A stretch of DNA of 53,925 bases from positions 1 to 53,925 of the forward strand of contig JAFRTJ010000027.1 in NCBI GenBank assembly GCA_017427185.1, read 5' to 3'. Made by a program: the position numbers and the translations under genes. Below the pieces are notes generated by a model. The model was not told the DNA's origin and did not search any database. It saw only the letters and a program-made list of their open reading frames with translations. Positions 36,065 to 45,926 of this stretch are shown here, piece after piece. How positions within the stretch are numbered: the stretch's first letter is position 1; every line of letters starts with the position of its first letter. The DNA is from Bacteroidaceae bacterium (GTDB lineage: Bacteria > Bacteroidota > Bacteroidia > Bacteroidales > Bacteroidaceae).

Positions 36065-38131
36065 ATGAGCAGATACAATCATCATACACGTCTGAAAGCA
36101 AAAGATTATTTCTATAGAATAGGTGCTTCCATAGCTACCATAGCCATTTTGGTTCTATGCATGCCAGGTGAAGGATACAACATCTTCAACTACAGCTATA
36201 GCGTAGGGGAACCGTGGGATTATTCCACCATCATTGCAAAAGACAGTTTTCCCGTGCTGAAATCCGAGGAGACTCTAATGAGAGAAAAAGATAGTCTAAA
36301 GAATTATTACGAGCCTTATTTCCGTATAGAGCAAACTGTGAAAGAGCAACAAATAGTTGCCTTCACAAAGGATTTTAAAGAAAACCTACAAGGACAAGTT
36401 CCAACCTACTATCTGAAACATTTGATAGACAAACTATCCGAATTGTATGATCATGGCGTCATGGCAACTGACGATTATGAGAAGCTGAAAACTGAAAAGA
36501 CACGATATGTCCGTGTTTTTGCCCAAAACGAATCCAGCGCCCGAAGCGTACAGAACCTCTATACTGCCAAATCAGGCTACGAATTCCTGATGTCAGAGGA
36601 AGACAGTACACGCTACAACCACGCTATGCTGCTGCGATGCAATCTCAGCAGATTCGTATCCTGCAATTTGACCTATGATGTGACAAAGTCTGAACAGCAA
36701 CGTGAAGAGATAGACAATATGCTGGTACCTTACATGGGCCAGGTACAAGTAGGACAAAAGATTGTGGCTGAGGGAGATATTGTAGACGAATATACCTACA
36801 ATGTCCTTCGCTCAATGGAACAATATCAATTGGGGCGAACAAAAAGCACTACAGAGAAATTGTCAATCACAGGAGGGCACGTCATTTATGCTATGCTTAT
36901 GGTGCTCTTACTGCTTTTCTATTTCGAGCAATTCCGCAGCGACTATCTTCGTGAAATGCGATATCCTTGCCTGGTCCTTTCGATGTTTATTCTATTCCCT
37001 TTGGCTACTTACTCTCTAGTAAGCAACCATCTGATGAGTGTGTATGTGATACCCTATTGCATCATGCCTATTTTCGTTCGAGTCTTTATGGATTCACGAA
37101 CAGCTTTCATCACACACCTTATCACGATCCTGACTTGTGCAGTAGTCCTGAAAAATCCTTTTGACTTCATTCTTGTACAAACTACAGCAGGTCTAGTGGC
37201 CATCTATAGTCTTCAACAACTCTCGCAACGATCAGATCTGTTCCGTGCATGTGTCTTTGTGATAGCAGCATCGGTGTTGTCATATTTTTGTTTGGAACTC
37301 ATTCATAGCAAGATTTTCTCTAATGGTGGAGTAGACAAATGGACGTATATCTATCTCTGCATTGCTGGCGTTTTGTCACTTATCGCATATCAATTGCTGA
37401 TACCTATTGAACGTATTTTCGGATTTACCTCGAATGTGACGTTGGTGGAACTCTCCAACATTAACAACACCGTATTGCGCCGTCTCTCAGAAGAGGCACC
37501 CGGAACCTTCCAGCACAGCATGCAAGTTGCCAATCTGGCAGCAGAGATTGCCAATAAAATTGGAGCCAAAAGCCAATTGGTAAGAACAGGCGCACTCTAC
37601 CACGACATCGGAAAACTGGAGAATCCTGTTTTCTTCACGGAGAACCAAAACAGCACAAATCCTCATGATGGAATTACTTACGTGCAGAGTGCACGCATTA
37701 TCATCCAACATGTGGACGATGGATTAAAACTGGCAGATAAATACAAGCTTCCCTTAGTAGTCCGCCAGTTCATCTCTACCCATCACGGAACAAGCATGAC
37801 CAAATACTTCTATGTTTCGTTTAAGAACAAGTTCCCTGACCAACCCGTGGACAAGAGCCTTTTTACATATCCTGGTCCCAACCCATCCACCCAGGAGCAA
37901 GCCATTCTAATGATGGCGGATGCAGTAGAAGCAGCCTCACGCAGCCTATCTGGATACACAGAAGAAAGCATCGGAAACTTAGTGGACAAAATTGTGGACG
38001 AACAAGTGAAAGAAGGTTATTTCAATGATTGTCCAATCACATTCCTAGACATTCAAAAAGCGAAAGAAGTGCTCAAAACAAAATTAACAACCATCTACCA
38101 CACAAGAATTCAATACCCCGAGTTGAAATAA
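36065..38131 (+). CDS. pgpH: 7TM-HD family cyclic-di-AMP phosphodiesterase (PgpH-like)
   Basis: Inner-membrane enzyme of the family that hydrolyses cyclic di-AMP. The 688-aa protein has a first membrane helix (about 18-34), a long extracytoplasmic region (about 45-265), a cluster of six further membrane helices (about 270-450, ending IPIERIFGF) and a cytoplasmic HD domain (about 475-640). The metal-binding residues are readable: His484 (TFQHSMQ), His513-Asp514 (LYHDIGKLENP), then STHHGT and a later MADAVEAASRS helix. Its stop codon abuts the stop of priA on the other strand with no spacer. Confidence 0.9.
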   Translation: MSRYNHHTRLKAKDYFYRIGASIATIAILVLCMPGEGYNIFNYSYSVGEPWDYSTIIAKDSFPVLKSEETLMREKDSLKNYYEPYFRIEQTVKEQQIVAFTKDFKENLQGQVPTYYLKHLIDKLSELYDHGVMATDDYEKLKTEKTRYVRVFAQNESSARSVQNLYTAKSGYEFLMSEEDSTRYNHAMLLRCNLSRFVSCNLTYDVTKSEQQREEIDNMLVPYMGQVQVGQKIVAEGDIVDEYTYNVLRSMEQYQLGRTKSTTEKLSITGGHVIYAMLMVLLLLFYFEQFRSDYLREMRYPCLVLSMFILFPLATYSLVSNHLMSVYVIPYCIMPIFVRVFMDSRTAFITHLITILTCAVVLKNPFDFILVQTTAGLVAIYSLQQLSQRSDLFRACVFVIAASVLSYFCLELIHSKIFSNGGVDKWTYIYLCIAGVLSLIAYQLLIPIERIFGFTSNVTLVELSNINNTVLRRLSEEAPGTFQHSMQVANLAAEIANKIGAKSQLVRTGALYHDIGKLENPVFFTENQNSTNPHDGITYVQSARIIIQHVDDGLKLADKYKLPLVVRQFISTHHGTSMTKYFYVSFKNKFPDQPVDKSLFTYPGPNPSTQEQAILMMADAVEAASRSLSGYTEESIGNLVDKIVDEQVKEGYFNDCPITFLDIQKAKEVLKTKLTTIYHTRIQYPELK

Positions 38132-40603
38132 TTACTGAGGATCCACATCATAGTAAACCTGAGCAGATTTATACTGAGGCTGGTCCAAAAGATATTTCTG
38201 AATTTGGCGTAATCTTTTGCGTACTTCTGTTTGAGAAACATTATACTCAATTTTCAGAATCACTTTACGGATAAACAACATCTGTACTCGAGAGACAAAA
38301 GGTGTGTCGGGACCAAAAACACGATGTCCAAACACCTGCCGCATGTACCGGATCAAATCTAAAGCTAACTGTTCCAGAACATGTTCATCTCTATGCTTCA
38401 AAAAGACATAGATAAGTCTGCAATTAGGAGGGAAATTGAAAGCTTGGCGTTCCCTTATTTGTTCTGCATACATCGCATCATAATCATGACCTACCACTTG
38501 AGATATGATGCTCACTGAAGGATCCTTTGTCTGAAGTATAACACGTCCCTGTGCGTTTCTTCGTCCAGCCCTGCCTGCCACTTGAGCCATCATTTGAAAA
38601 GCGCGTTCATAAGAACGGAAATCCGGCAGGTTAAGCATCGTTCCCGCATCCAGGATTCCTACCACACTCACACGATCGAAATCCAAACCCTTTGTTACCA
38701 TCTGAGTCCCAACAAGTATGTCCGTCAGCCCATGCTGGAAATCATAGAGAATTTGTTCATAACTCTGACGACTACGCGTAGTATCTAAATCCATTCGAGC
38801 AATACGAGCCTCTGGAAAAAGTGCTTGAATATGATTCTCTATGCGTTCAGTACCATATCCATGACTCGACATTTCATGACTCTCACAACAAGGACAAACT
38901 GTAGGCAATCGATATACCGCCCCACAATAATGACATGTTAAGCGATTACTCCCCTTGTGGTAGGTCAGACTTACATCACAATTCTGGCAACGAGGGACCC
39001 ATCCACATGCCTTACACTCCATCAATGGAGCAAAACCGCGACGATTTTGGAAAAGAATAATCTGGAGATGACGTTCCAGTGCCTCTCTCATCTCATACAA
39101 CAATTGAGGACTGAAAGGACCATTCATCATTTTTTTACGATGAAGTTCCTTAATATCAACCACTTGTATCTCTGGCAAGAGAACTTCCTTGTAACGTGTC
39201 ATCAACTTTACCAAGCCATACTTGCCTGCCAATGCATTCGAATAACTCTCAAGGCTAGGAGTGGCCGTTCCCAAAAGTGTCTTCGCACCCATCTGAGCAG
39301 CTAGCATAAGCGCCACGTTTCGAGCATGATAGCGAGGGGCTGGGTCTTGTTGTTTGAAACTCGTCTCATGTTCCTCGTCCACAATTACAAGACCCAAGTT
39401 ACGGAAAGGTAGAAAAACAGAAGAACGAACACCTACCAAAATATCATAAGGTCTGTCAGAAAGCATCTTCTGATATACTTCTACTCTCTCCGCATCTGGA
39501 TATCGAGAATGATAGACTCCAAGTCTATCCCCAAATACACGTTTCAAGCGATTGGTCAATTGGGTAGTCAGGACAATCTCTGGTAGCAAGTAAAGTACCT
39601 GTTTACCCTGCTTCAGTATCTCTGCTATCAAATGGATATAAATTTCTGTCTTTCCACTGCTGGTTACGCCATGCAACAAACAAACATTATGTGACTTAAG
39701 TTGGCATTTAATTCCATCTAAAGCAATTTGTTGAGCCGCGCTCAAAGGAAACATAGTCATTCCTGCAGGCAATTTTACACTTGACGCACGTTCAATGACC
39801 TTCTCGTAAATCTCGAAAACACCTTTTGCTTTTAATCCATTGAACACAGCAGGAGTAGAACCAGAGGTTTTCATAAGTTCCGATTTGGTAACCTCTTTAA
39901 GCAACTGACGATTATGAAGTGTCAGGGCTGAAGAAAAACATGAAATATCCAAATACTTCAACAGCAAATCAACTTGTTTAGGAGACCGCTGCATTTCATC
40001 CAAGACTTGATTCAATCGAGCTTCACTGAAAAACTCTTCAGCCAAGCGAACGCAAGGAATCACTTTTGGCCTGTAACTTCGTTTCACCTCCTCTTTCATA
40101 AGTACAGCACCCTTCTCTAGGAGACGCTTCACCACAGGAAGCAGACTACGAATCCTTGTTTCTTTCTGCAAAGAAGACAAAGAAAGTTCTTGTTTCAAAG
40201 ACAACGCATCCAAAACACACTGCTCATTATGAGGTAAAGGCCCATCAGCGACAAAATCATCAGAGTAGACTACAACACTCTCACTCTCCAATTTTAACCC
40301 ACTTGGTAATGCTGCTTTATACACTTCCCCTTCAGTACAGATATAATAATCCGCAATCCACTTCCACAATTTCAGTTGGGAAGGAAGCAAAAAAGGACAC
40401 TCATCAAGCAACTCAAGAGCCTCCTTGATAGCACAATCTGGTTTCTGATTATGTAACCGAATGACAATTGCACTATAGAATTTCTTGGAACCAAAAGGGA
40501 CTATAATACGGCAACCCACCTGCACCTTTTCTTCAAAGGATACAGGCAGGGAATATGTGAAACAACCTGCTACCGGAAGCGGTAGAATTACATCGGCAAA
40601 CAT
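38132..40603 (-). CDS. priA: Primosomal protein N' (replication restart helicase PriA)
   Basis: SF2 helicase that recognises abandoned forks and reloads the replicative helicase. Preferred start ATG 40603 (MFADVILPLPV, 823 aa); a GTG two codons upstream is possible. Order: N-terminal 3' DNA-binding domain (about 1-100), Walker A in GVTSSGKTEIY, DEEH box (VIVDEEHETSFKQQ), the zinc-binding insert with Cys pairs (CKACGWVPRCQNC, CHYCG, CPCC), helicase motifs V/VI (QVAGRAGR) and C-terminal domain. Only 21 bp separate it from gldN on the same strand, with no terminator between, so it probably rides on the porP-gldKLMN transcript. Confidence 0.94.
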   Translation of the reverse strand: MFADVILPLPVAGCFTYSLPVSFEEKVQVGCRIIVPFGSKKFYSAIVIRLHNQKPDCAIKEALELLDECPFLLPSQLKLWKWIADYYICTEGEVYKAALPSGLKLESESVVVYSDDFVADGPLPHNEQCVLDALSLKQELSLSSLQKETRIRSLLPVVKRLLEKGAVLMKEEVKRSYRPKVIPCVRLAEEFFSEARLNQVLDEMQRSPKQVDLLLKYLDISCFSSALTLHNRQLLKEVTKSELMKTSGSTPAVFNGLKAKGVFEIYEKVIERASSVKLPAGMTMFPLSAAQQIALDGIKCQLKSHNVCLLHGVTSSGKTEIYIHLIAEILKQGKQVLYLLPEIVLTTQLTNRLKRVFGDRLGVYHSRYPDAERVEVYQKMLSDRPYDILVGVRSSVFLPFRNLGLVIVDEEHETSFKQQDPAPRYHARNVALMLAAQMGAKTLLGTATPSLESYSNALAGKYGLVKLMTRYKEVLLPEIQVVDIKELHRKKMMNGPFSPQLLYEMREALERHLQIILFQNRRGFAPLMECKACGWVPRCQNCDVSLTYHKGSNRLTCHYCGAVYRLPTVCPCCESHEMSSHGYGTERIENHIQALFPEARIARMDLDTTRSRQSYEQILYDFQHGLTDILVGTQMVTKGLDFDRVSVVGILDAGTMLNLPDFRSYERAFQMMAQVAGRAGRRNAQGRVILQTKDPSVSIISQVVGHDYDAMYAEQIRERQAFNFPPNCRLIYVFLKHRDEHVLEQLALDLIRYMRQVFGHRVFGPDTPFVSRVQMLFIRKVILKIEYNVSQTEVRKRLRQIQKYLLDQPQYKSAQVYYDVDPQ

Positions 40604-40624
40604 TGCCACGAAAAGACGAGAGAA

Positions 40625-41695
40625 TTATCTACGTTGACGACGAGCACTTACACGAGGAGCATTGCTGCTGTTAGAAGATTTCTCTGAAGATTCACGTTTA
40701 GCAGAAGCGGCTGCCCTTCTTCGGCTGGTACTGCCAGTAATCTTAACAGCTTCCTTAGCAGCCTTCTTTGCAGCTTTCTTGCTCAAAACCTCAGCACTAT
40801 CCACCTGAGTTGAATCTGTGACATGTCCCCATACACCTTCCTCAAAGTCTGACAACTGTTTTTCGATTCGTGTCTGCTCCTGACTCATGGCGCTATCAGT
40901 CTCACAATAATTGGCAAGAACTTTACCTTGCAAATTATTGGTCTTATAGATTTTACCTTCATAACGATTGAGGGTAAAGTAATCGTCTGCTGTCAAGTTG
41001 GACACATTATTCAGGTTACTTCCCATCATAGGAAGTTTTGTCAACCATGATGCCACATCATCATACTTCAACCAAAAAAGAGGATATGGAGTAGCTTCTG
41101 TGGTAAACTCGTCCGCACCACGCATCAAGATTGGGCACAATGCTGTCACACGAGTAGTAAAAGTACTGGTACGCTGATCCAAATACACACTCTCTTTGAC
41201 ATAGTATCGAGTCACTTCTGCACTAGGTACATCACTATCCGCAACAGTCATTTTTCCATCCTTCATCTCATAGTAGATGCTTTGGTTCTCCAAAAGATCC
41301 TTAACTTCCAACTTGTCCTTTTCCTCAAAAGACTCATTGCCATCCAATTTGTATTTGTAAGCAGGAACACGTCCTGTGAGAACCAAGCGGAACAAATAAG
41401 TAAAGAGATTTACTTGGCGACCTTGAGGCTCTACTGGATAATACATGGGAGCATTCTTATCCTCCAGCAAATCAAGCTGCCGATAGATATCGCGCTTCCA
41501 CACCACATCGTCTGGCATAGAAGCCGACGTGGGGAACTGAAGAGTAGAACGGTCGTTAGACGTAGGTGCTGTCGCCGTCGACTTTGAAGCAGCATCATTG
41601 TTGGAAGTAGCAGCCTTACGACTTTTTGCCGGCTGAGCATACATGGTCACGCCCAGCATCATGACAGCCATTATTGCTAAAATAATACGTTTCAT
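40625..41695 (-). CDS. gldN: T9SS ring protein GldN/PorN
   Basis: Periplasmic partner of the lipoprotein GldK; together they form the large ring of the type IX secretion system. 356 aa from ATG 41695 (MKRIILAIMAVMMLGVTMYA signal peptide); a TTG three codons upstream is rejected. The family core (about 55-270) includes VVWKRDIYRQLDLLEDKNAP and the conserved stretch WLKYDDVASWLTKLP. The C-terminal about 60 residues are Lys/Arg/Ser-rich and low in complexity. It is last in the porP-gldKLMN order, 13 bp after gldM. Confidence 0.93.
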   Translation of the reverse strand: MKRIILAIMAVMMLGVTMYAQPAKSRKAATSNNDAASKSTATAPTSNDRSTLQFPTSASMPDDVVWKRDIYRQLDLLEDKNAPMYYPVEPQGRQVNLFTYLFRLVLTGRVPAYKYKLDGNESFEEKDKLEVKDLLENQSIYYEMKDGKMTVADSDVPSAEVTRYYVKESVYLDQRTSTFTTRVTALCPILMRGADEFTTEATPYPLFWLKYDDVASWLTKLPMMGSNLNNVSNLTADDYFTLNRYEGKIYKTNNLQGKVLANYCETDSAMSQEQTRIEKQLSDFEEGVWGHVTDSTQVDSAEVLSKKAAKKAAKEAVKITGSTSRRRAAASAKRESSEKSSNSSNAPRVSARRQRR

Positions 41696-41708
41696 AATAG
41701 ACAAAGAA

Positions 41709-43274
41709 TTACTTTATGATAACTTGCATAGCCCCATTCAGGGTACGTTCCACACCATCAGGACCAACAGCATGAATCTCCGCAATATAGAATCGTTTGT
41801 TACGTGCCAATGCTCTCATCTGGTTCTTCTGCTGATCAGAGAAATTGGCACCATTGCTCTTATAAGGTACAGCATTACCCATCGCATCATAAAACACTGT
41901 CTCAAAACCTGTCACACGGAAAGGAATATTAAGCAAACCATCATCAATAGCAGCACCAATACCATCTACACTCATCAGGACTTGTTTACTCAAATTACCT
42001 CCACGGAACTGTTCTGTACCACCTTTCCCGTCAGAATATGCAATGAATGCTGTGGGATCTGGAAGTTTGCGAACGCGGAATGTGAACTTTCCCATCTCTT
42101 GGGAACGCCCTTCATTTTGAGCTGTAACAGTAACGACAGCCTCACCACCCACATTGGTTGGTTTTGCAATATACTTCCCGTCGCCAGTCTTCGTCAAACT
42201 ACCACCTGTCATAGCTGCATTAATCTGATTGCTATGTACTCCTGGCACACTAATACTCATGGGATTATCATATCCAGCATACAACACATTCATGATATCG
42301 GCACTTACCGTTGCACTAGGAGCAACTACTGTATACTTCTGTGAGAAATCTCGCCGCACCTTCTCGCCGTTTCCATCCAACATCTCAATAAAACCATTCA
42401 ACGTGAAATCTCCAGTCTTAGAGCAAACAGTTTCATAGAGACCACGTGCACTCTGAATCTCACGCCCACCCACATATATGGTAGGTCTGCGAGTCGTATC
42501 TACAGCCGCCATCAAAATCTGAGCACTGAACTTACCACCCTGAACGACCGTCTGAGCACTTGGAATTACATAGGCATTCAATTCATTTACACGAATATCA
42601 TTAACATCCACATTGCCAATCAAATTATGAAGAACCTCGCCCTCCGCATAACGGACATCGCTTTGGACTTTGGTAAGCAAAGTGACAGCTGCAGCTGTTG
42701 GAGTGTTCTCAAACATATACTCTTGCCAGTTCTTTCCAAGAATCTTACCCTTAGCAGGTACATCGGTATTAAGATTGCTACTGATAATTTCCTTTTTTTC
42801 TTTGTCTGTCACCATCTTAACAATTCGATCGCGGTAACTATTGATAGCATTGTAGAAATCCTTACCACGACCACGACCAGGAGCAAGCATCACTTGGGTA
42901 CTGGCTTCTAGATCTTCACGGTTCTTGATATTGTTGACATCACCTTCAGCACCATCACTCTCACGAACAATTGCTATTTTAAGTTCCTCTGCGAAGTTGA
43001 AGAGAGAATCACTCATAGAACGAACAATCTGAGCCTTATCATACCATTGTTTAACTTTGGCTGGGTTCGACTTCATCTGAGCATCAAAGGTTGAATAGAT
43101 ACCTTGATTGGTTTGGCTTGCATTCTCCGTAGTGCGATTCAGGCTCTCAGATACCAAAGAGAAACCATTCAGTACATCGCTGGACACATTCAGAGCCAAC
43201 ATGGCCATCAAGACCACGTACATCAGGTTAATCATCTTCTGGCGGGGAGATATTTTTCTTTTCTTAATTGCCAT
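41709..43274 (-). CDS. gldM: T9SS motor protein GldM/PorM
   Basis: Inner-membrane anchored protein whose long periplasmic arm carries proton-motive-force energy from GldL to the GldKN ring. The 521-aa product has a short basic cytoplasmic tip (MAIKKRKISPRQK), one transmembrane helix (about 14-32, MINLMYVVLMAMLALNVSSD) and four periplasmic domains ending in a beta-rich C-terminus. It lies between gldL (60 bp) and gldN (13 bp), as in Porphyromonas and Prevotella. Confidence 0.95.
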   Translation of the reverse strand: MAIKKRKISPRQKMINLMYVVLMAMLALNVSSDVLNGFSLVSESLNRTTENASQTNQGIYSTFDAQMKSNPAKVKQWYDKAQIVRSMSDSLFNFAEELKIAIVRESDGAEGDVNNIKNREDLEASTQVMLAPGRGRGKDFYNAINSYRDRIVKMVTDKEKKEIISSNLNTDVPAKGKILGKNWQEYMFENTPTAAAVTLLTKVQSDVRYAEGEVLHNLIGNVDVNDIRVNELNAYVIPSAQTVVQGGKFSAQILMAAVDTTRRPTIYVGGREIQSARGLYETVCSKTGDFTLNGFIEMLDGNGEKVRRDFSQKYTVVAPSATVSADIMNVLYAGYDNPMSISVPGVHSNQINAAMTGGSLTKTGDGKYIAKPTNVGGEAVVTVTAQNEGRSQEMGKFTFRVRKLPDPTAFIAYSDGKGGTEQFRGGNLSKQVLMSVDGIGAAIDDGLLNIPFRVTGFETVFYDAMGNAVPYKSNGANFSDQQKNQMRALARNKRFYIAEIHAVGPDGVERTLNGAMQVIIK

Positions 43275-43334
43275 CGCTATATATCTTTAACGATTTTCAG
43301 TTTATTTCAAACCGCATGCTGCAGAGAGAACTAT

Positions 43335-44351
43335 TTAATTTTTATCTTTCTCTTCTTTTGATACAGATGACACAGAAGATACCGCAGGTGCAACAGGAGT
43401 AGCACCCATATTGACGGTCAATGCTTGTATCATGCGTGCATAAACATTATTCAGTTCTTCGATTTGCTGAGCCATACGACGTGTTTGCTCATCGATTTGC
43501 TCTATGGTAGTAACTTGCTTGCTAATGTTCTTAAGTTGCAATTCATAAACGGTAGCAATGCCTGTCAAAGTGCGATTCAAGTTCTCCATCTCCTCACTAT
43601 CAGTACTCATACGAGCAGCCTGATCCTTTACACGTCCTAATACTTCTGTCAATTCTGTCAATTGTTCAGCATAATTCTTCACAGCCTCTTCAATTACACC
43701 AGGATCAGTAGCCTTGATTGCCTTAGGATCAATGCCTGCCCCACCTCCATTCAACTGGCTTAATGCCAATTGTGCCTCAGCAGCAGCCTGACCAGCGGCA
43801 GCCAAGTTGGCAGCAGCTGCACTAAGTCCTGCACCTTGAGCCAATGCTTCAGGATCAATATTAGCGGGAATACAACCACCTGAAACTACGGGACTTCCTG
43901 CTACAACTGGGCCACCAGCAACTACGGGTCCTCCTGTTACAACTGGACCACCAGCAACTACGGGTCCTCCTGCAACCACAGGACCGCCAGCAGCGACAAC
44001 ACCACTTGCAGGGATACCTCCTCCAATTACAATAGGCCCTTCAGGAATCTCAGCACCTTCGGGCAAAGGAGCACCTCCGCCTGTTACAACAATTTGAGAC
44101 CCAACTACACCTGCAGAACTACTATCGTCATCTTTAGACACTTCATACGTTTTCTCGAAACCAGAGATGAAGAACACGAACACCTCAGTACCCATACCAA
44201 TGAACAACATCAAGTTGGCACCTGGAATATGAGTCAGTTTGAACAAGGTACCCAAGATAACGACTGCAGCACCCCAGCTGTAGGCATAGTTCATGAATTT
44301 CTGACCAGATGCAGAATCCATCCATCTTTGGATTGCAGTTATAGGATTCAT
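43335..44351 (-). CDS. gldL: T9SS motor protein GldL/PorL, with internal repeat insertion
   Basis: Inner-membrane partner of GldM and proton channel of the T9SS rotary motor. Two transmembrane helices are at about 23-40 and 45-65, with a Glu in the second (GMGTEVFVFF, Glu56), the kind of buried acid expected for proton use. The cytoplasmic part has an unusual Gly/Pro/Val-rich repeat (about 121-157, units of GGPVVA) before the usual coiled-coil C-terminal region (about 225-320). At 338 aa it is longer than typical GldL, as I recall the family. The reading frame is intact. Confidence 0.93.
   Translation of the reverse strand: MNPITAIQRWMDSASGQKFMNYAYSWGAAVVILGTLFKLTHIPGANLMLFIGMGTEVFVFFISGFEKTYEVSKDDDSSSAGVVGSQIVVTGGGAPLPEGAEIPEGPIVIGGGIPASGVVAAGGPVVAGGPVVAGGPVVTGGPVVAGGPVVAGSPVVSGGCIPANIDPEALAQGAGLSAAAANLAAAGQAAAEAQLALSQLNGGGAGIDPKAIKATDPGVIEEAVKNYAEQLTELTEVLGRVKDQAARMSTDSEEMENLNRTLTGIATVYELQLKNISKQVTTIEQIDEQTRRMAQQIEELNNVYARMIQALTVNMGATPVAPAVSSVSSVSKEEKDKN
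43881..43991 (-). repeat. 18-bp minisatellite inside gldL
   Basis: About six tandem copies of an 18-bp unit encode the hexapeptide (A/T)GGPVV in GldL. Copies are near-identical (ctcctg/ccacc-type variation), so slippage could change copy number in steps of six residues without breaking the frame. Confidence 0.8.
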
Positions 44352-44416
44352 AATGCGCTTTACATTTATTAATTACTTATTATTATCGTTTATGCACCTC
44401 ATTGGTACATTGATTC

Positions 44417-45874
44417 TTACTTTTTCTTTTTGCTACCCTTGGGGATACTCCCCTTATTATCACTAATCATCGTACGAACGCAACGGAAGCCAATATAGCA
44501 ACGAGGTTGGTTTTGATATTCATAGCTACGCCAAGCACTTCGAATCATGCTCTCAGGATCTTTCCAACTGCCACCACGGACACTCTTTTTCTTAAGACGA
44601 TAAGGATCTTCCTTGGCAGCATTGTATCTTAGCTCTGGATTCATATCGCTCATGCTCTCCACACCCGCCTCTGTGAAAATAGTACTGGTCCACTCTGCTA
44701 CGTTACCCGCCATATCATATAAGCCATTGCTGTTTGCACTAAAGGCGCCGCACTTGCTTGTTATTAAGCTCCCGTCATTGGTATAATTCCCACGATCAGG
44801 CTTGTAGTTTGCATAGAAACAACCCTTGTCACTTTTTATTTCCTTGCTTTCCCAAGGGAATGGATTACCTTCTTTTCCACGAGCTGCATATTCCCATTCT
44901 ATCTCGCTGGGTAAACGGAAACGTTGAATTTGCTTAGCATATCCGCCCAAACCCTTTATTAGGAAATCGGTACGCCACGCGCAGAAAGCATTAGCCTGCT
45001 CCCAGCTGATACCTACTACCGGATAATCATCATAGGTAGGATTGCTGAAATAAAGTTTCATGTAACGCTCATTATCTGCATTCTGGAAATCATTGACCCA
45101 ACAAGTAGTATCTGGATAAATGTTTACGATATAAGTATTCAAGAAATCCCAAGGACCACTCAATGGACGAGTGATGGTCTGGCTCACAATCTTTCCGTCA
45201 TCATCAATCCATGCAGTATCCTTGCTGATCATCACGTCGCTATTATCTATTGCGTGGTCAGTATTCAGGTCACGCTCTTCTGGGTTAAGACGATATTTGC
45301 GTTGTGCTGCAGCAGCATAGTCATAAATTTCATATCGATAATTCATTTGACTGGCATCAAGCATCTTGGTACCATCAATAGGATGAATCACATAGACACT
45401 TTCAATGGCACGCTGCTCGTCTTCTGTAGCTTTTTTCCAAGGAATTGATTTACTCCAATTCAAATGAGGAGTAATAGGGTTACCCTCTTTATCCTCCTCT
45501 ATCTTGTATGTTTCGTCCCCACCATAAGCAGGGTCTGCAAGACGCTCACGAATGATGCTATCACGAACCCAATTCACGAACTGACGATATTTGGCATTGC
45601 TAACTTCCTGCTCGTCCATCCAAAAACCATCCACACTAATTTCACGAGCGGGAAACTCAGCACCCCATAAAGTGTCATTCGATTCCAAGCCAACCTTCAA
45701 GGAACCTTTGTGAACAGCCACCATTCCATAGGGAGTAGGCTCACTATAGGAGGTACCACGGACTCCAGTCAACTCTCCACCTGTAGCATTAGCCGACGAG
45801 CTGCTACCCATACAGGATATCAACCCATAACTGATAACGGCTATTGCCAATAAAAGCAGACTCTTTGTCTTCAT
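44417..45874 (-). CDS. gldK: T9SS lipoprotein GldK/PorK
   Basis: Outer-membrane lipoprotein that forms the periplasmic ring of T9SS with GldN. 485 aa from ATG 45874; this start gives a lipoprotein signal (MKTKSLLLLAIAVISYGLISC) with the lipidated Cys21. An ATG 11 codons upstream is in frame but would spoil it. The body is an FGE/SUMF1-like fold (about 55-470) with the signatures FRLPSEIEWEYAARG, GLYDMAGNVAEWT and SVRGGSW.. near the C-terminus, followed by a basic tail. Genes of this family use the FGE fold structurally, not as an enzyme. Second gene of the operon, 52 bp after porP. Confidence 0.94.
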   Translation of the reverse strand: MKTKSLLLLAIAVISYGLISCMGSSSSANATGGELTGVRGTSYSEPTPYGMVAVHKGSLKVGLESNDTLWGAEFPAREISVDGFWMDEQEVSNAKYRQFVNWVRDSIIRERLADPAYGGDETYKIEEDKEGNPITPHLNWSKSIPWKKATEDEQRAIESVYVIHPIDGTKMLDASQMNYRYEIYDYAAAAQRKYRLNPEERDLNTDHAIDNSDVMISKDTAWIDDDGKIVSQTITRPLSGPWDFLNTYIVNIYPDTTCWVNDFQNADNERYMKLYFSNPTYDDYPVVGISWEQANAFCAWRTDFLIKGLGGYAKQIQRFRLPSEIEWEYAARGKEGNPFPWESKEIKSDKGCFYANYKPDRGNYTNDGSLITSKCGAFSANSNGLYDMAGNVAEWTSTIFTEAGVESMSDMNPELRYNAAKEDPYRLKKKSVRGGSWKDPESMIRSAWRSYEYQNQPRCYIGFRCVRTMISDNKGSIPKGSKKKK

Positions 45875-45926
45875 ATACTCTTTTCGTTCTATATTATCAT
45901 TCAACATTTGTAGCGTTCATACAGCA

